64,000 nucleotides of DNA from Mongoliitalea lutea (GCF_014652135.1 NZ_BMYF01000006.1:1-64000), one strand, 5' to 3'; positions 25,890 through 36,597 are shown, numbered from the stretch's first letter. Numbers and translations: made by a program. The notes: a model not told the origin generated them from the sequence alone.

Positions 25890-26408
25890 ATGAATCGCTA
25901 TACCATACTTATATACACGGAAAATTTTATTGGGATTCTGAATCGAATCACAATCATTTTCACGAGAAGGGGAATCAATATTGATGCTTTGACTGCTTCT
26001 GAAAGTAGGCTAGAAGGTATCCATAAAATTACCATGGAGGTTTCTGTTACAGAACAGCAAATGGTACACCTCGCAGGCCAAATCGAGAAAATCGTAGACG
26101 TAATCAAGGCCTATTATTTCAAAGATGATGAAGTAGTCTATCAGGAAATCGCTTTGTACAAAGTTCCTACCGAAAGTTTGGATCCGGGATTGGAGAAAGT
26201 CATCCGTCAATTTAACGCCCATATTATTGCCGCAGAAAAGGAATTTGTAGTGGTGGAATTTACCGGGCACAAACAGGATACACAAGCATTACTAGAGATA
26301 CTCAAACCATTCAATTTATTGGAATTTAGTAGGTCAGGCAGAGTTGCCATTGCCAAGCCTAAGTTCTCTGTTCAAGAATATTTAAATAATCAAACCTATA
26401 ATCATTAA
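25890..26408 (+). CDS. ilvN: Acetolactate synthase small (regulatory) subunit
   Basis: A 172-residue protein with an N-terminal ACT domain (YTILIYTENFIGILNRITII, RRGINIDALTASESRLEGIH) that binds branched-chain amino acids, followed by the C-terminal ALS_ss domain (REDEVVYQEIALYKV-type strand, FNAHIIAAEKEFVVVEFTG). It activates IlvB and confers feedback inhibition. Between ilvB and ilvC; only 10 nt separate it from ilvC. Confidence 0.93.
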   Translation: MNRYTILIYTENFIGILNRITIIFTRRGINIDALTASESRLEGIHKITMEVSVTEQQMVHLAGQIEKIVDVIKAYYFKDDEVVYQEIALYKVPTESLDPGLEKVIRQFNAHIIAAEKEFVVVEFTGHKQDTQALLEILKPFNLLEFSRSGRVAIAKPKFSVQEYLNNQTYNH

Positions 26409-26418
26409 CACTAACACT

Positions 26419-27462
26419 ATGAAACTGAAATTCGGATCAGTAGAAGAAAATGTTGTCACACGAGAGGAATTTCCTTTAGAGAAGGCCAAAGAAGTATTGA
26501 AAGATGAGGTAATTGCTGTCATCGGTTATGGTGTTCAGGGGCCTGGTCAGGCATTGAATCTCAAAGACAATGGCTTCAAGGTCATCGTTGGCCAACGTAA
26601 AAATTCCAAGACTTGGGACAAAGCAGTAGCTGATGGATGGGTTCCCGGTGAGACGCTATTCGAAATCGAAGAAGCTTGCCAAAAAGGAACTATCATACAG
26701 TTTTTGCTTTCTGACGCTGGTCAGATTACCCTTTGGCCTACGGTTAAAAAGTATCTTTCTCCGGGGAAGGCCTTGTATTTCTCCCATGGATTTGGGATTA
26801 CTTACAAAGAAAAAACAGGCATCATCCCTCCTGCGGATGTAGACGTGATTTTGGTCGCTCCTAAAGGTTCTGGTACTTCTTTGAGAAGAATGTTTGTGGA
26901 AGGTAGAGGCCTTAATTCATCGTATGCTATCTATCAGGATGCTACTGGAAAAGCAAAAGATCGAGTGGTTGCCTTGGGTATTGGAGTGGGTTCAGGCTAT
27001 TTGTTTGAAACAGACTTCTATAGAGAAGTTACCTCTGACTTAACAGGTGAAAGAGGGACCTTGATGGGAGCTATTCAAGGAATTTTTGCAGCACAATATG
27101 AAGTGTTAAGAGCAAATGGTCATACACCTTCGGAGGCATTCAATGAGACCGTAGAAGAATTGACTCAAAGCTTGATGCCATTGGTGGCTGAAAACGGGAT
27201 GGATTGGATGTATGCCAACTGTTCTACCACAGCCCAAAGAGGTGCTTTGGATTGGTGGAAGCCTTTCAGAGATGCGACCAAGCCAGTATTTGAAGAGTTG
27301 TATAACAGTGTAAAAACAGGTCAAGAAGCTCAGAAATCAATTGACTCTAACTCCAAGGCAGATTATCGTGAAAAGTTGGAAGAAGAATTGAAAGAATTGA
27401 GAGAGTCAGAAATGTGGCAGGCAGGTGCCGTCGTCAGACAATTGAGACCAGAAAATAATTAA
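26419..27462 (+). CDS. ilvC: Ketol-acid reductoisomerase
   Basis: IlvC isomerises and reduces acetolactate to 2,3-dihydroxyisovalerate with NAD(P)H and Mg2+. The 347-residue length indicates the short class I form. The nucleotide-binding loop is [19 protein letters not shown] near residue 37, with GQRKNSKTW after the second strand; the Arg/Lys/Ser pattern favours NADPH. Metal-binding acidic residues lie in [17 protein letters not shown] near residue 205 and in [14 protein letters not shown]. leuA starts 5 nt downstream. Confidence 0.96.
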   Translation: MKLKFGSVEENVVTREEFPLEKAKEVLKDEVIAVIGYGVQGPGQALNLKDNGFKVIVGQRKNSKTWDKAVADGWVPGETLFEIEEACQKGTIIQFLLSDAGQITLWPTVKKYLSPGKALYFSHGFGITYKEKTGIIPPADVDVILVAPKGSGTSLRRMFVEGRGLNSSYAIYQDATGKAKDRVVALGIGVGSGYLFETDFYREVTSDLTGERGTLMGAIQGIFAAQYEVLRANGHTPSEAFNETVEELTQSLMPLVAENGMDWMYANCSTTAQRGALDWWKPFRDATKPVFEELYNSVKTGQEAQKSIDSNSKADYREKLEEELKELRESEMWQAGAVVRQLRPENN

Positions 27463-27467
27463 GTATC

Positions 27468-28976
27468 ATGAGTGAAAAGCTATGGATATTTGATACCACC
27501 CTCCGAGATGGAGAGCAGGTACCTGGTTGTCAGCTAAATACCCAGGAAAAGATAGTGGTAGCACAAGCTTTGGAAGCATTAGGGGTTGATATCATTGAGG
27601 CAGGATTTCCAATATCCAGCCCGGGGGATTTCAATTCGGTAGTGGAAATTTCAAAGGCAGTTTCTAATCCTATCATCTGTGCGCTCTCCCGTGCGGTGGA
27701 GAAGGATATCGAAGTAGCTGCTGCGGCATTGAAATATGCCAAAAAAGGGAGAATACACACGGGTATTGGTGTGTCTCCCTACCATATCCAATACAAATTG
27801 CGCTCCACACCTGAGGATATTATCGAGCGGGGAGTCAAGGCAGTAAAATTTGCCAAGCGATTTGTGGAGGATGTAGAGTTTTATGCAGAAGACGCCGGAA
27901 GGGCTGAGTTGCCATTTCTTGCTCAAATCATCGAGCAGGCCATCAAGGCCGGCGCAACTGTGGTGAATATTCCGGATACTACAGGGTATTGTCTACCCGA
28001 GCAATATGGAGCAATCATCCGCTACCTCAAGGAACATGTTTCCAATATTGATAAGGCAATTATTTCCACCCATTGTCATAACGACTTGGGAATGGCAACA
28101 GCTAATACAATAGCCGGTATTCAGCATGGAGCAAGACAGGCGGAGTTGACCATTAACGGTATCGGAGAGCGTGCAGGAAATACTTCTTTAGAAGAAGTGG
28201 TGATGGCTATCAAATGTCATCAAAGCATTCCGGTGCATACGGACATTCAAACCGAGAGAATTTACGGTACCAGCCGGTTGATTTCCAAGTTGATGAATAT
28301 GCCGGTGCAGCCAAATAAGGCCATCGTTGGGAGAAATGCATTTGCCCACTCTTCGGGTATCCACCAAGATGGAGTATTGAAGCATCGGGAGAATTATGAA
28401 ATCATGGATCCTAAGGAAGTGGGTGTACATGAGTCGTCCATTGTTCTGACAGCCCGTTCCGGTAGAGCAGCACTCAAACATCATTTAGATTCTTTGGGGG
28501 TAGAATTAGAGGGAGAAGCATTGAGAGAAGTTTATGAAGATTTCTTGTTATTGGCTGATAAAAAGCGTGATATAGGACCAAAAGACTTACTTGCCTTGGT
28601 TGGTAAATACTTGGATGAGTCTTCCTTCATAGAGTTGGAATCAGTTCACTATCAGTCTAATGGTTCTATCAAAGCAGAAGTTCAATTAAAGGTAGGAGAT
28701 GTATCCCATAAATCGGAATCCTCTGGAAATGGTCCAGTGGATGCGGTCTTGAAGGCGATTGAAAAAATTGTACAGCCAACCTATGTTTTGGAAGAATTCC
28801 TCATTCAAGCAATCACGGCAGGTAGCGATGATGTGGCCAAGGTTCATATGCGCTTGATGCAGGGAGAGAAGCCCTATCATGGATTTGCTTCCAATCATGA
28901 CATTGTCTTAGCATCGGCACAAGCATTTGTGGATGCATTAAATAAAATACCTGTCAAAGAAAAAGTGACCCAATAA
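27468..28976 (+). CDS. leuA: 2-isopropylmalate synthase
   Basis: LeuA condenses acetyl-CoA with 2-oxoisovalerate, the first committed step to leucine. The 502-residue protein has [16 protein letters not shown] at its N-terminus, [12 protein letters not shown] near residue 96, the metal-binding [18 protein letters not shown] near residue 202, [15 protein letters not shown], and the C-terminal LeuA dimer/regulatory domain from about residue 385 that binds leucine. It is distinct from the second homologue at 31350. leuC starts 5 nt later. Confidence 0.95.
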   Translation: MSEKLWIFDTTLRDGEQVPGCQLNTQEKIVVAQALEALGVDIIEAGFPISSPGDFNSVVEISKAVSNPIICALSRAVEKDIEVAAAALKYAKKGRIHTGIGVSPYHIQYKLRSTPEDIIERGVKAVKFAKRFVEDVEFYAEDAGRAELPFLAQIIEQAIKAGATVVNIPDTTGYCLPEQYGAIIRYLKEHVSNIDKAIISTHCHNDLGMATANTIAGIQHGARQAELTINGIGERAGNTSLEEVVMAIKCHQSIPVHTDIQTERIYGTSRLISKLMNMPVQPNKAIVGRNAFAHSSGIHQDGVLKHRENYEIMDPKEVGVHESSIVLTARSGRAALKHHLDSLGVELEGEALREVYEDFLLLADKKRDIGPKDLLALVGKYLDESSFIELESVHYQSNGSIKAEVQLKVGDVSHKSESSGNGPVDAVLKAIEKIVQPTYVLEEFLIQAITAGSDDVAKVHMRLMQGEKPYHGFASNHDIVLASAQAFVDALNKIPVKEKVTQ

Positions 28977-28981
28977 ATACC

Positions 28982-30382
28982 ATGGAAAAGAAAACATTAT
29001 TTGATAAAATTTGGGATGCTCATGTGGTGCGCTCTGTTCCTAATGGACCGGACGTTTTTTTTATCGATAAGCATTTTATACATGAAGTAACCAGTCCTGT
29101 TGCCTTTTTGAATTTGGAAAAAAGAGGAATAGGCGTCATGTACCCTGACAGAACGATTGCAACCCCTGATCACAATGTTCCTACAGTTGATCAGGATAAA
29201 ACCATCAAAGACAAACTATCCCGTATGCAGGTAGAAAAGCTGCGTGATAACTGTAAAAAGCACGGGATTGAATTGCATGACTTGGGTTCAGCCCATCATG
29301 GCATTGTCCATGTGATTGGACCTGAATTAGGAGTGACTCAACCCGGGATGACCATTGTCTGTGGTGACTCCCATACATCTACCCACGGTGCCTTTGGAGC
29401 TATTGCATTTGGTATTGGTACCTCTGAAGTGGAGATGGTATTGGCTACGCAGTGCATTATGCAGGTGAAGCCTAAGAAAATGCGAATTACAGTAGATGGT
29501 GAATTAGGGAAAGGAGTAACATCCAAGGACATCATCCTGTACATCATATCTAAAATTTCTGCTGCCGGAGCTACAGGGTATTTTGTAGAATATGCAGGTT
29601 CTGCTATTACCAATCTCAGCATGGAAGCCCGAATGACTATTTGTAATATGAGCATTGAAATGGGGGCGAGAGGAGGACTCATTGCTCCTGATCAGACTAC
29701 CTATGCTTATCTCAAAGGCAAGCGATATGCGCCACAGGGAGAAGCTTGGGAGCAGGCAGTTGCGCATTGGGAATCTTTAAAAACTGATGATGGTGCTGAG
29801 TTTGATCTAGAGTATCACTACGATGCTGCGGATATCGAACCGATGATCACTTACGGGACTAACCCTGGTATGGGGATCAAAGTCAAAGACCGAATTCCTA
29901 ATGCTGATTTGCTAGAGGGAAGTAACAAAACGAGTTTCCTTAAGTCTTTGGAGTATATGGGCTTCGCTCCAGATGAACCTATCAAAGGCAAAAAAGTGGA
30001 TTATGTATTTGTGGGAAGTTGTACCAATGGTCGCATAGAAGATATCCGTGCTGTTGCTGGATTTGTCAAGGGCAAGAAAAAAGCAGCTAACATCACTGCT
30101 TGGATTGTGCCGGGTTCAAGGGAGGTTGAAAAATTGGCCCATGAAGAAGGCTTGGTGAAAATCTTGGAGGAAGCAGGTTTTGAACTGCGTCAACCGGGTT
30201 GTTCGGCTTGCTTGGCAATGAATGATGATAAAATTCCTGCTGGGAAATATGCGGTCTCTACTTCCAATAGAAATTTTGAAGGAAGACAGGGACCTGGTGC
30301 AAGGACTTTATTGGCTAGTCCATTAACAGTTGCAGCAGTAGCAGTTACTGGTGTGATTGCTGATCCACGTGAAGTATTCTAA
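28982..30382 (+). CDS. leuC: 3-isopropylmalate dehydratase large subunit
   Basis: This 466-residue aconitase-family protein forms isopropylmalate isomerase with LeuD. [4Fe-4S] cysteines are visible in VGSCTNGR near residue 346 and in CSACLAMN near residue 406. [19 protein letters not shown] near residue 127 and the ending [18 protein letters not shown] are further signatures. In this operon it would also process citramalate if the cimA assignment is right. It is followed 17 nt later by leuD. Confidence 0.96.
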   Translation: MEKKTLFDKIWDAHVVRSVPNGPDVFFIDKHFIHEVTSPVAFLNLEKRGIGVMYPDRTIATPDHNVPTVDQDKTIKDKLSRMQVEKLRDNCKKHGIELHDLGSAHHGIVHVIGPELGVTQPGMTIVCGDSHTSTHGAFGAIAFGIGTSEVEMVLATQCIMQVKPKKMRITVDGELGKGVTSKDIILYIISKISAAGATGYFVEYAGSAITNLSMEARMTICNMSIEMGARGGLIAPDQTTYAYLKGKRYAPQGEAWEQAVAHWESLKTDDGAEFDLEYHYDAADIEPMITYGTNPGMGIKVKDRIPNADLLEGSNKTSFLKSLEYMGFAPDEPIKGKKVDYVFVGSCTNGRIEDIRAVAGFVKGKKKAANITAWIVPGSREVEKLAHEEGLVKILEEAGFELRQPGCSACLAMNDDKIPAGKYAVSTSNRNFEGRQGPGARTLLASPLTVAAVAVTGVIADPREVF

Positions 30383-30399
30383 ACCCCAAAGACAACATT

Positions 30400-30990
30400 A
30401 TGCCTTACGATAAATTTAATACCTTGACCAGTACGGTAGTTCCTCTACCGGCTGAAAATGTAGATACCGATCAAATCATCCCTGCCCGTTTCCTGAAAGC
30501 AACCGAGCGGGAAGGTTTTGGAGATAACTTATTTCGTGATTGGAGATACGATGTGGAAGGAAATCCTAAACCCGATTTCGTGTTGAACAATCCTACTTAC
30601 AGTGGAAAAATCCTGTTAGCCGGGAAAAATTTCGGTTCAGGTTCCAGCCGAGAACACGCAGTCTGGGCACTATATGATTATGGTTTCCGCTGTGTGGTTT
30701 CTTCCTTCTTTGCAGATATTTTCAAAAATAACTGTTTGAATATCGGAGTACTTCCGGTAACCGTTAGTGCAGGCTTTGCGCAACAATTATTCGACGCTGT
30801 AGAAGCCGATCCTAGCACAGAAATTACCGTAGACATAGCCCAACAAACCATCACACTCAATTCCACCGGAGCATCCGAAACCTTCGATATCAATGCCTAC
30901 AAAAAGGAAAACATGCAGAACGGATTCGATGATATTGATTACTTGTTGAATATACAGGAAGAGATACGGGAGTTTGAGATGAAAGGATGA
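30400..30990 (+). CDS. leuD: 3-isopropylmalate dehydratase small subunit
   Basis: A 196-residue swivel-domain subunit. It shows STVVPLPAENVDTDQIIPARF near the N-terminus, GKNFGSGSSREHAVWAL near residue 75, and the typical SFFADIFKNNCLNIGVLPV. It works with LeuC. After it the operon is interrupted by a 359-nt repeat-rich spacer before cimA. Confidence 0.95.
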   Translation: MPYDKFNTLTSTVVPLPAENVDTDQIIPARFLKATEREGFGDNLFRDWRYDVEGNPKPDFVLNNPTYSGKILLAGKNFGSGSSREHAVWALYDYGFRCVVSSFFADIFKNNCLNIGVLPVTVSAGFAQQLFDAVEADPSTEITVDIAQQTITLNSTGASETFDINAYKKENMQNGFDDIDYLLNIQEEIREFEMKG

Positions 30991-31349
30991 GGATTAGAAG
31001 CGAGATGCGAGAGATTAGACTTAAGAGTCAAGAATGAAATATGCTTGCGCGAAATAAGTTGAAATATGCCTATCGGCGAAATAATAGTGGTTTGTAAATA
31101 AGAGAATTATTCTTAGAGAAAGTGGCAAGTAATTTCAGGACGAGACATAACCAATTACTCAATCAACTAATCACTAAAATGTACCAAGTACCAAGTACGA
31201 AGAACCAAGTAGGTCTTTGTACTTCAATCACTAATCACTAATCAACTACTCACTAAATCAATTGCTCACTACTCACTGTTCACTATTCACTAATTCAAAA
31301 TTCATCATTTTACATTCCTAATTTATTTATTGCTCACTGCTAACTACCA
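30991..31349. repeat. Low-complexity intergenic spacer inside the operon
   Basis: This spacer holds short degenerate repeats: two copies of GAAATATGC..CGAAATAA (about 31036-31085), GTACCAAGTACCAAGTACGAAG near 31180 and many versions of TCACTAAT/CACTACTCACT up to about 31340. No ORF or terminator is visible. Similar word-like repeats occur between genes in related Bacteroidota, from memory. It does not have the regular unit-spacer pattern of CRISPR. Confidence 0.7.
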
Positions 31350-32906
31350 ATGGGAAATCAACGAAAAATAGAAATCATGGACACCACCCTTCGGGATGGG
31401 GAACAGACCTCGGGGGTTTCCTTTTTGCCTTCTGAGAAATTACAGATTGCCAAACTCCTTTTGGAAGAACTCAATGTAGACCGCATTGAGGTGGCTTCAG
31501 CCAAAGTATCCGACGGAGAGATGGAGGGAGTGAAAAAAATTACGCAATGGGCTAAGGAAAAAGGATTGTTGGACCGGGTGGAGGTATTGGGATTTGTCGA
31601 TACCCCGTCTTCTGTGGATTGGATAGTGGAAGCAGGTGGGCGCGTGATGAATTTGCTCACCAAGGGTTCTATGAACCACCTGGTGCATCAGCTACGCAAA
31701 ACCCAAGACCAGCATTTTGAAGATATTCATCGCAGTGTCACATATGCCCGCTCCAAGGGTGTTACCGTAAATGTATATCTGGAGGATTGGTCTAATGGTA
31801 TGCGGAATTCTATGGAGTATACCATGGATTTGATAGGCATGTTGGCGAAACTGAATGTTAGAAGGGTCATGTTGCCCGATACCTTGGGCTTGCTTTCACC
31901 TAAGGAGGTTTCTCACTTTATCAAACTCATAACTTCTGAATTCCAGGATACCCACTTTGATTTTCATGCGCACAACGATTATGATCTCTCTGTTTCTAAT
32001 GTATTAGAGGCTATTTTCAGTGGCATCAGTGGTATTCATACCACCGTTAATGGCTTGGGAGAACGTGCAGGCAACGCCCCTTTAGAGTCTGTAATTGCAG
32101 TGATCAAGGACTTCACCGATTTCAAATGTAATGTACGGGAGAATAAAGTTTTCAGAGTAAGCAAGCTGGTTGAACAGTTTTCAGGTCAACATATTCCCGC
32201 TAATAAACCGGTGGTAGGAGAGAATGTCTTTACCCAAACTGCTGGGATTCATGCGGATGGGGATAATAAAAAGAATCTTTATTTCAATGATCTGATGCCG
32301 GAGCGCTTTGGAAGACAGCGCAAATATGCCCTTGGTAAGACTTCAGGTAAAGCTAACATTCTTAAAAATTTACAGGAGTTAGGGATATCCTTGGAAAAGG
32401 ATGACTTAGCTAAAGTAACTCAGCGCATCATTGAATTGGGGGATAAAAAAGAACGGGTTACAACAGAGGATTTGCCTTACATTATTTCTGATGTCTTGCA
32501 GCACACCTCTATTGATCAGCATATTCATATTGAAAGTTATAATCTCAGCCATTCAAAAGGCCTACGTCCATCTGCCCAAGTAAAATTATTGGTTTATGGA
32601 GAGGCTTTCGAAGAATCAGGTACTGGCGATGGGCAGTTTGATGCGTTTATGAAAGCCATCAAGAAAATTTACAAATCCCTGAATAAAGAATTACCCAAAT
32701 TGATCAACTATCAGGTGAGTATTCCCCCAGGTGGAAAAACGGATGCCTTCGTGGAAACAATCATTACTTGGGAGATGGGAAGAATATTTAAAACCAAGGG
32801 ATTGGATTCGGATCAGACGGTGGCAGCTTTGAAAGCGACCGAAAAAATGCTCAATATTATGGAGCAGCTAGCTCCTTCCAAAACTACAGTTAAAACATTA
32901 GCATAA
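31350..32906 (+). CDS. cimA: Citramalate synthase (Leptospira CimA type), LeuA homologue
   Basis: This 518-residue HMGL-family enzyme differs from the leuA product of the same operon. It keeps the metal/catalytic motifs ([44 protein letters not shown]) and matches, as I recall it, Leptospira interrogans citramalate synthase: NLLTKGSMNHLVHQL, VNVYLEDWSNGMRNS, FTQTAGIHADGDNKKNLY, PERFGRQRKYALGK and the tail DQTVAALKATEKMLN. CimA joins pyruvate and acetyl-CoA to (R)-citramalate, which LeuCD and LeuB turn into 2-oxobutyrate for isoleucine. There is no ilvA in the operon, which supports this. The alternative is a second isopropylmalate synthase. The C-terminal regulatory domain starts near residue 380. 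Confidence 0.82.
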   Translation: MGNQRKIEIMDTTLRDGEQTSGVSFLPSEKLQIAKLLLEELNVDRIEVASAKVSDGEMEGVKKITQWAKEKGLLDRVEVLGFVDTPSSVDWIVEAGGRVMNLLTKGSMNHLVHQLRKTQDQHFEDIHRSVTYARSKGVTVNVYLEDWSNGMRNSMEYTMDLIGMLAKLNVRRVMLPDTLGLLSPKEVSHFIKLITSEFQDTHFDFHAHNDYDLSVSNVLEAIFSGISGIHTTVNGLGERAGNAPLESVIAVIKDFTDFKCNVRENKVFRVSKLVEQFSGQHIPANKPVVGENVFTQTAGIHADGDNKKNLYFNDLMPERFGRQRKYALGKTSGKANILKNLQELGISLEKDDLAKVTQRIIELGDKKERVTTEDLPYIISDVLQHTSIDQHIHIESYNLSHSKGLRPSAQVKLLVYGEAFEESGTGDGQFDAFMKAIKKIYKSLNKELPKLINYQVSIPPGGKTDAFVETIITWEMGRIFKTKGLDSDQTVAALKATEKMLNIMEQLAPSKTTVKTLA

Positions 32907-32930
32907 AAAACTTAGAAAATACAAGCGACT

Positions 32931-33992
32931 ATGGAAATGAAAATCGCATTGCTGCCAGGTGACGGCATCGGACCCGAAGTCATTGCTCAGGCAGTAAAAG
33001 TTGTAAAGGCAGTAGCCGAGAATTTTGGACATGAGGTAAGTTTTGAAGAAGCACCAGTTGGTGCTGCGGCCATTGACTTGGAGGGTGACCCTTATCCTGA
33101 TTCTACCCATGATGTATGTCTTCGGGCGGATGCGGTATTGTTTGGGGCTATTGGAGATCCGAAATATGACAATGATCCAAAAGCAAAAGTAAGACCTGAG
33201 CAAGGATTGCTTCGTATGCGCCAAAAGCTCGGTTTATTTGCCAATGTCAGACCTACGTTTACATTTCCTTCGTTGATCCACAAATCTCCACTAAAGTTGG
33301 AGCGAGTAGAGGGGGTTGATTTTGTATTTTTTAGAGAATTGACTGGGGGGATTTATTTTGGTGAGCCTAGAGGGAGAAACGAGCAAGGGACTAAGGCTTT
33401 TGATACCAATGTATATTCCAAAGAAGAAATAGCCCGCTTGGCCCGTATGGGTTTTGAGGCAGCTCAGAAGCGTAGAAAGCATCTAACATGTGTGGATAAG
33501 GCGAATGTATTGGCGACGTCCCGCTTGTGGAGGGAAACTGTACAGGAGATAGCTCCAGAATATCCAGATGTAAAAGTTGAATATGAATTTGTGGATGCCG
33601 TAGCGATGCGCTTGATTCAGTGGCCAAAGGCATACGATGTATTGATTACTGAAAATTTATTTGGGGATATTTTGACCGACGAGGCTTCGGTAATTTCAGG
33701 TTCTATGGGCTTAATGCCGTCTGCATCCTTGGGTGTAGAAAATAAGCTTTTTGAGCCCATTCATGGATCTTATCCACAAGCTGCGGGTAAAGATATCGCC
33801 AATCCATTGGCAACAGTGCTTTCAGCTGCTATGATGTTTGAGTATGCCTTTGGACTGAAAGCAGAAGCAGAGGCTATTGCAGCAGTTGTTAACGCATCTT
33901 TAGCAGCAGGCGTAGTAACCGAAGATATTGCAGATGGTGGCAAGGCTTACAAGACCTCGGAAGTGGGGGATTGGTTGGCTGCTAATTTATAA
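32931..33992 (+). CDS. leuB: 3-isopropylmalate dehydrogenase
   Basis: LeuB oxidatively decarboxylates 3-isopropylmalate (and methylmalate in the citramalate route). The 353-residue protein opens [20 protein letters not shown] after a two-residue extension, has [21 protein letters not shown] near residue 88, and the NAD/metal signature [27 protein letters not shown] near residue 240, then [20 protein letters not shown]. It is the last gene of the operon, 24 nt after cimA, and is followed by a strong palindromic terminator. Confidence 0.96.
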   Translation: MEMKIALLPGDGIGPEVIAQAVKVVKAVAENFGHEVSFEEAPVGAAAIDLEGDPYPDSTHDVCLRADAVLFGAIGDPKYDNDPKAKVRPEQGLLRMRQKLGLFANVRPTFTFPSLIHKSPLKLERVEGVDFVFFRELTGGIYFGEPRGRNEQGTKAFDTNVYSKEEIARLARMGFEAAQKRRKHLTCVDKANVLATSRLWRETVQEIAPEYPDVKVEYEFVDAVAMRLIQWPKAYDVLITENLFGDILTDEASVISGSMGLMPSASLGVENKLFEPIHGSYPQAAGKDIANPLATVLSAAMMFEYAFGLKAEAEAIAAVVNASLAAGVVTEDIADGGKAYKTSEVGDWLAANL

Positions 33993-34007
33993 GGAAGTTG
34001 GATAGGG

Positions 34008-34044
34008 AAAACTTTTCCAAAGTTTCAAACTTTGGAAAAGTTTT
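34008..34044 (+). terminator. Terminator of the ilv-leu operon
   Basis: AAAACTTTTCCAAAGTTT (34008-34025) is the exact complement of AAACTTTGGAAAAGTTTT (34027-34044) across one base, followed by further Ts. It lies 15 nt after the leuB stop. Confidence 0.9.
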
Positions 34045-34194
34045 TTCTAGCCCAGCCATCCATTTTTTTAATAAGAGGAAGCTCAATTACGCACAAATTA
34101 CTTAGCTAAAATCTCTTCAATGGTTCAGCATTTTTTCAAATTTGCAGCAAGGAATCAAATCCTGTACTTTTGAATAAATCCAATTCCTTTATTT

Positions 34195-34980
34195 ATGCAG
34201 ACCCGCCCCTTTATCTACCGCTTTCCCATTCAATACCTAGGGCTACGCTATGCAGGGTGGGCTAAGCAAAATAATGCCAAAACTGTACAAGGAACTTTGG
34301 AGCGAAGCATCCGATATGTATTGGGGCATAAAGATTTCAGAACCTTAGGGGCAAGTAGGACAGATGCGGGAGTTTCGGCCAATCAGGCTTATTTCTGTTT
34401 GTATGTAGCCACGGAGATTGAAAACTTAGAACATATTCATGAAGTGTTTAACCGTAACTTACCTCCCGATATTCGATTAGGAGCTGGAACGGAAATGGAT
34501 ACTTCTTTCAATATCATTCAGGATGTAGCTAGTAAAGAATACCACTATCACTTGGCTTATGGGGAAAAATTTCATCCATTTCATGCGGGTACGCTTAGTT
34601 TCTTTCCAGAAGATTTAGCAGTAGAGGAAATGAAAGAAGCTATTAAAATCTTTATTGGGAAGCACGATTTTAGACGATTTTGTTCGGTTGACAAGGTTAC
34701 TGATGACTACGAGCGAGAGATTTTAGATGCGGAAGTACAAGTACACCCATTGGCCGGAACTAGCAACTTTCCAGAAAAATCCATACTAATCAAGTTTCGT
34801 GGTGCCGGTTTTTTGCGCTATCAAATTCGAATCATGGTGCAGGCTTTGGTGGATTTGGGTGCTGGAAAAGTAAGCAAAGAAGGACTTGCAGATGCCTTAA
34901 AAAGTCAAGAGAAATCACCTATTGCTCCTACTGCACCAGCAAATGGATTGGTGTTGGAAAGAATTGTGTTCAGAGTTTAA
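34195..34980 (+). CDS. truA: tRNA pseudouridine(38-40) synthase
   Basis: TruA makes pseudouridine at positions 38-40 of tRNA anticodon stems. The 261-residue protein contains YLGLRYAGWAKQNNAKTVQG-type opening, the catalytic Asp in GASRTDAGVSANQAYF near residue 58, KEYHYHLAYG, FCSVDKVTDDYEREI and the C-terminal FRGAGFLRYQIRIMVQAL. It is a single gene flanked by terminators on both sides. Confidence 0.95.
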   Translation: MQTRPFIYRFPIQYLGLRYAGWAKQNNAKTVQGTLERSIRYVLGHKDFRTLGASRTDAGVSANQAYFCLYVATEIENLEHIHEVFNRNLPPDIRLGAGTEMDTSFNIIQDVASKEYHYHLAYGEKFHPFHAGTLSFFPEDLAVEEMKEAIKIFIGKHDFRRFCSVDKVTDDYEREILDAEVQVHPLAGTSNFPEKSILIKFRGAGFLRYQIRIMVQALVDLGAGKVSKEGLADALKSQEKSPIAPTAPANGLVLERIVFRV

Positions 34981-34983
34981 TAA

Positions 34984-35017
34984 AAAAAGCTACTCAAAAA
35001 AAGAGTAGCTTTTTTTT
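34984..35017. terminator. Bidirectional terminator between truA and the DUF2911 gene
   Basis: AAAAAGCTACTC (34984-34995) pairs with GAGTAGCTTTTT (35003-35014) around a 7-nt A loop, with A and T runs on either side, so it can end transcription from both convergent genes. Confidence 0.9.
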
Positions 35018-35023
35018 AAAGTC

Positions 35024-35665
35024 TTACAGGCTTACGGGCATCCGAACTCTTATGGTGTCCCAAGAGAGGGCAATCTCAACTTCTGAATCACCTGCCATTA
35101 ATATTTCGTAGGTCAAGCGTTGCACAGGATTGTCAAGTGTTTCCGGTGTTACCTTTACCCTTACCACATCTTCTGCCTCATCATACTCATCGGCTAAATG
35201 CTGGTCATAGACCTTGTTCAAAATCAATGTCCACTCTTCTCTGCCAGGGATGGTGAAAAATCCATACATGCCTGCTGGAACCGTTACACCATTAATCGTA
35301 ACATCCTTGGAGAAAGTTACTGCCGTAGCCCAATGTGAACCTGATACCCATACTTGGTCATAAGAAACTAAGCCATTCCAGATAACTCGGCCACGAACAC
35401 CCGGTGAACCATAATTAACGGTAATATCAGTTCCTCCCATGCTTGCTGATGCCTCTCTACGAGCACTACCTTTGAAGGTGTCCTCGATTAGCCCTGCATT
35501 CACACTGTCTGCATAGGCCACACGTTCCAGTAAGTGTTCTTTTTCAAGGTTGCTAAGCTCTGCTTCAACGATTTCAACCTCTAATTCATTGTTTGTTTCC
35601 TGACTGCTACAAGCAAATAGGCCTGCAAAAGCAAGGGCCAAAACTCCGACAAATAATTTTTTCAT
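35024..35665 (-). CDS. DUF2911 domain lipoprotein
   Basis: A 213-residue lipoprotein (MKKLFVGVLALAFAGLFAC, Cys 19) with a DUF2911 domain: SASMGGTDITVNYGSPGVRG, VIWNGLVSYDQVWVSGSHWA, INGVTVPAGMYGFFTIP and EWTLILNKVYDQH. The domain is widespread in Bacteroidota with no known function; a beta-sandwich fold is likely. It starts one base after the fabI stop, so the two are cotranscribed. Confidence 0.9.
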   Translation of the reverse strand: MKKLFVGVLALAFAGLFACSSQETNNELEVEIVEAELSNLEKEHLLERVAYADSVNAGLIEDTFKGSARREASASMGGTDITVNYGSPGVRGRVIWNGLVSYDQVWVSGSHWATAVTFSKDVTINGVTVPAGMYGFFTIPGREEWTLILNKVYDQHLADEYDEAEDVVRVKVTPETLDNPVQRLTYEILMAGDSEVEIALSWDTIRVRMPVSL

Positions 35666-35666
35666 C

Positions 35667-36482
35667 TTATAAATCTTTAAACTGATCCATCAATTCTTCA
35701 GAAATACCTGTGGTAGAATACCCTCCATCGTGGAAAAGATTCTGCATGGTCACATACTTTGTTAAGTCCGAGAACATGGTGATGATATAGTCTGCACAAG
35801 CTTCTGCAGATGCATTACCTAGTGGAGACATTTTATCTGCAAAGTTGTAGAAGGTATCAAATCCTCCGATACCAGTTCCAGCAGTAGTTTTGGTTGGAGA
35901 TTGGGAGATGGTGTTGACACGTACTTTTTTCATTTTTCCGAATCGATAGCCATATCCTCTTGCAATGCTTTCCAACAATGCCTTAGCATCCGCCATATCT
36001 GTGTAGAAAGGATACACTCTCTGAGCAGCAATGTAGGATAGTCCCATGATGGAACCCCACTCATTCATGATATCCATCTTCTCAGCCACATGCATCATTT
36101 TATGAAAAGAGATAGCAGATACATCGTAGGATTTGTTCACCCAGTCATAATTTAAGTCTCCATAGCTTCTGCCTTTACGGATATTAGGAGACATACCGAT
36201 AGAGTGCAGCAAAAAGTCGAAATTTCCTCCTAAGTATTCTTTTGCTTCTGCATAAAGTTTTTCCAAATCTTCCAAGGAAGTAGCGTCAGCAGGGATGACG
36301 ATGGTATTGCATTGCTCCGCCAATTCTTTGATAGCGCCCATTCTCATGGCAATAGGGGCGTTGGTCAAAACAAACTTTGCTCCTTGCTCATGTGCTTTCA
36401 CCGCAGTTTTCCAAGCGATTGAATTCTCATCCAAGGCGCCGGTGATGATGCCTACTTTTCCTTTCAGTAAATTTTCAGCCAT
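35667..36482 (-). CDS. fabI: Enoyl-[acyl-carrier-protein] reductase (NADH)
   Basis: FabI catalyses the last reduction in each round of fatty acid elongation. The 271-residue SDR-type protein has the FabI-type start GKVGIITGALDENSIAWKTA, LLHSIGMSPN, and the active-site motif Y-x6-K within LSYIAAQRVYPFYTDMADAK, where the first Tyr also aligns with the E. coli enzyme. The ending (ISEELMDQFKDL) is normal in length. Target class of triclosan-like inhibitors; sensitivity not predictable here. Confidence 0.95.
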   Translation of the reverse strand: MAENLLKGKVGIITGALDENSIAWKTAVKAHEQGAKFVLTNAPIAMRMGAIKELAEQCNTIVIPADATSLEDLEKLYAEAKEYLGGNFDFLLHSIGMSPNIRKGRSYGDLNYDWVNKSYDVSAISFHKMMHVAEKMDIMNEWGSIMGLSYIAAQRVYPFYTDMADAKALLESIARGYGYRFGKMKKVRVNTISQSPTKTTAGTGIGGFDTFYNFADKMSPLGNASAEACADYIITMFSDLTKYVTMQNLFHDGGYSTTGISEELMDQFKDL

Positions 36483-36597
36483 TGTATGTGTATTTGGTTG
36501 GTTACGTAGATTAATCGGTAAAAATAGCTAAAAAAACTAGAAGTGATGCCATCTATGTCTAATCCTAAATTGCTTCCAATGCTTGGATAGCTTAAAA

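Noticed and set aside
30991-31349. CRISPR-like or tRNA-like element in the leuD-cimA spacer
   Set aside because: Repeat words are short, irregular and without constant spacing; no cloverleaf could be drawn.
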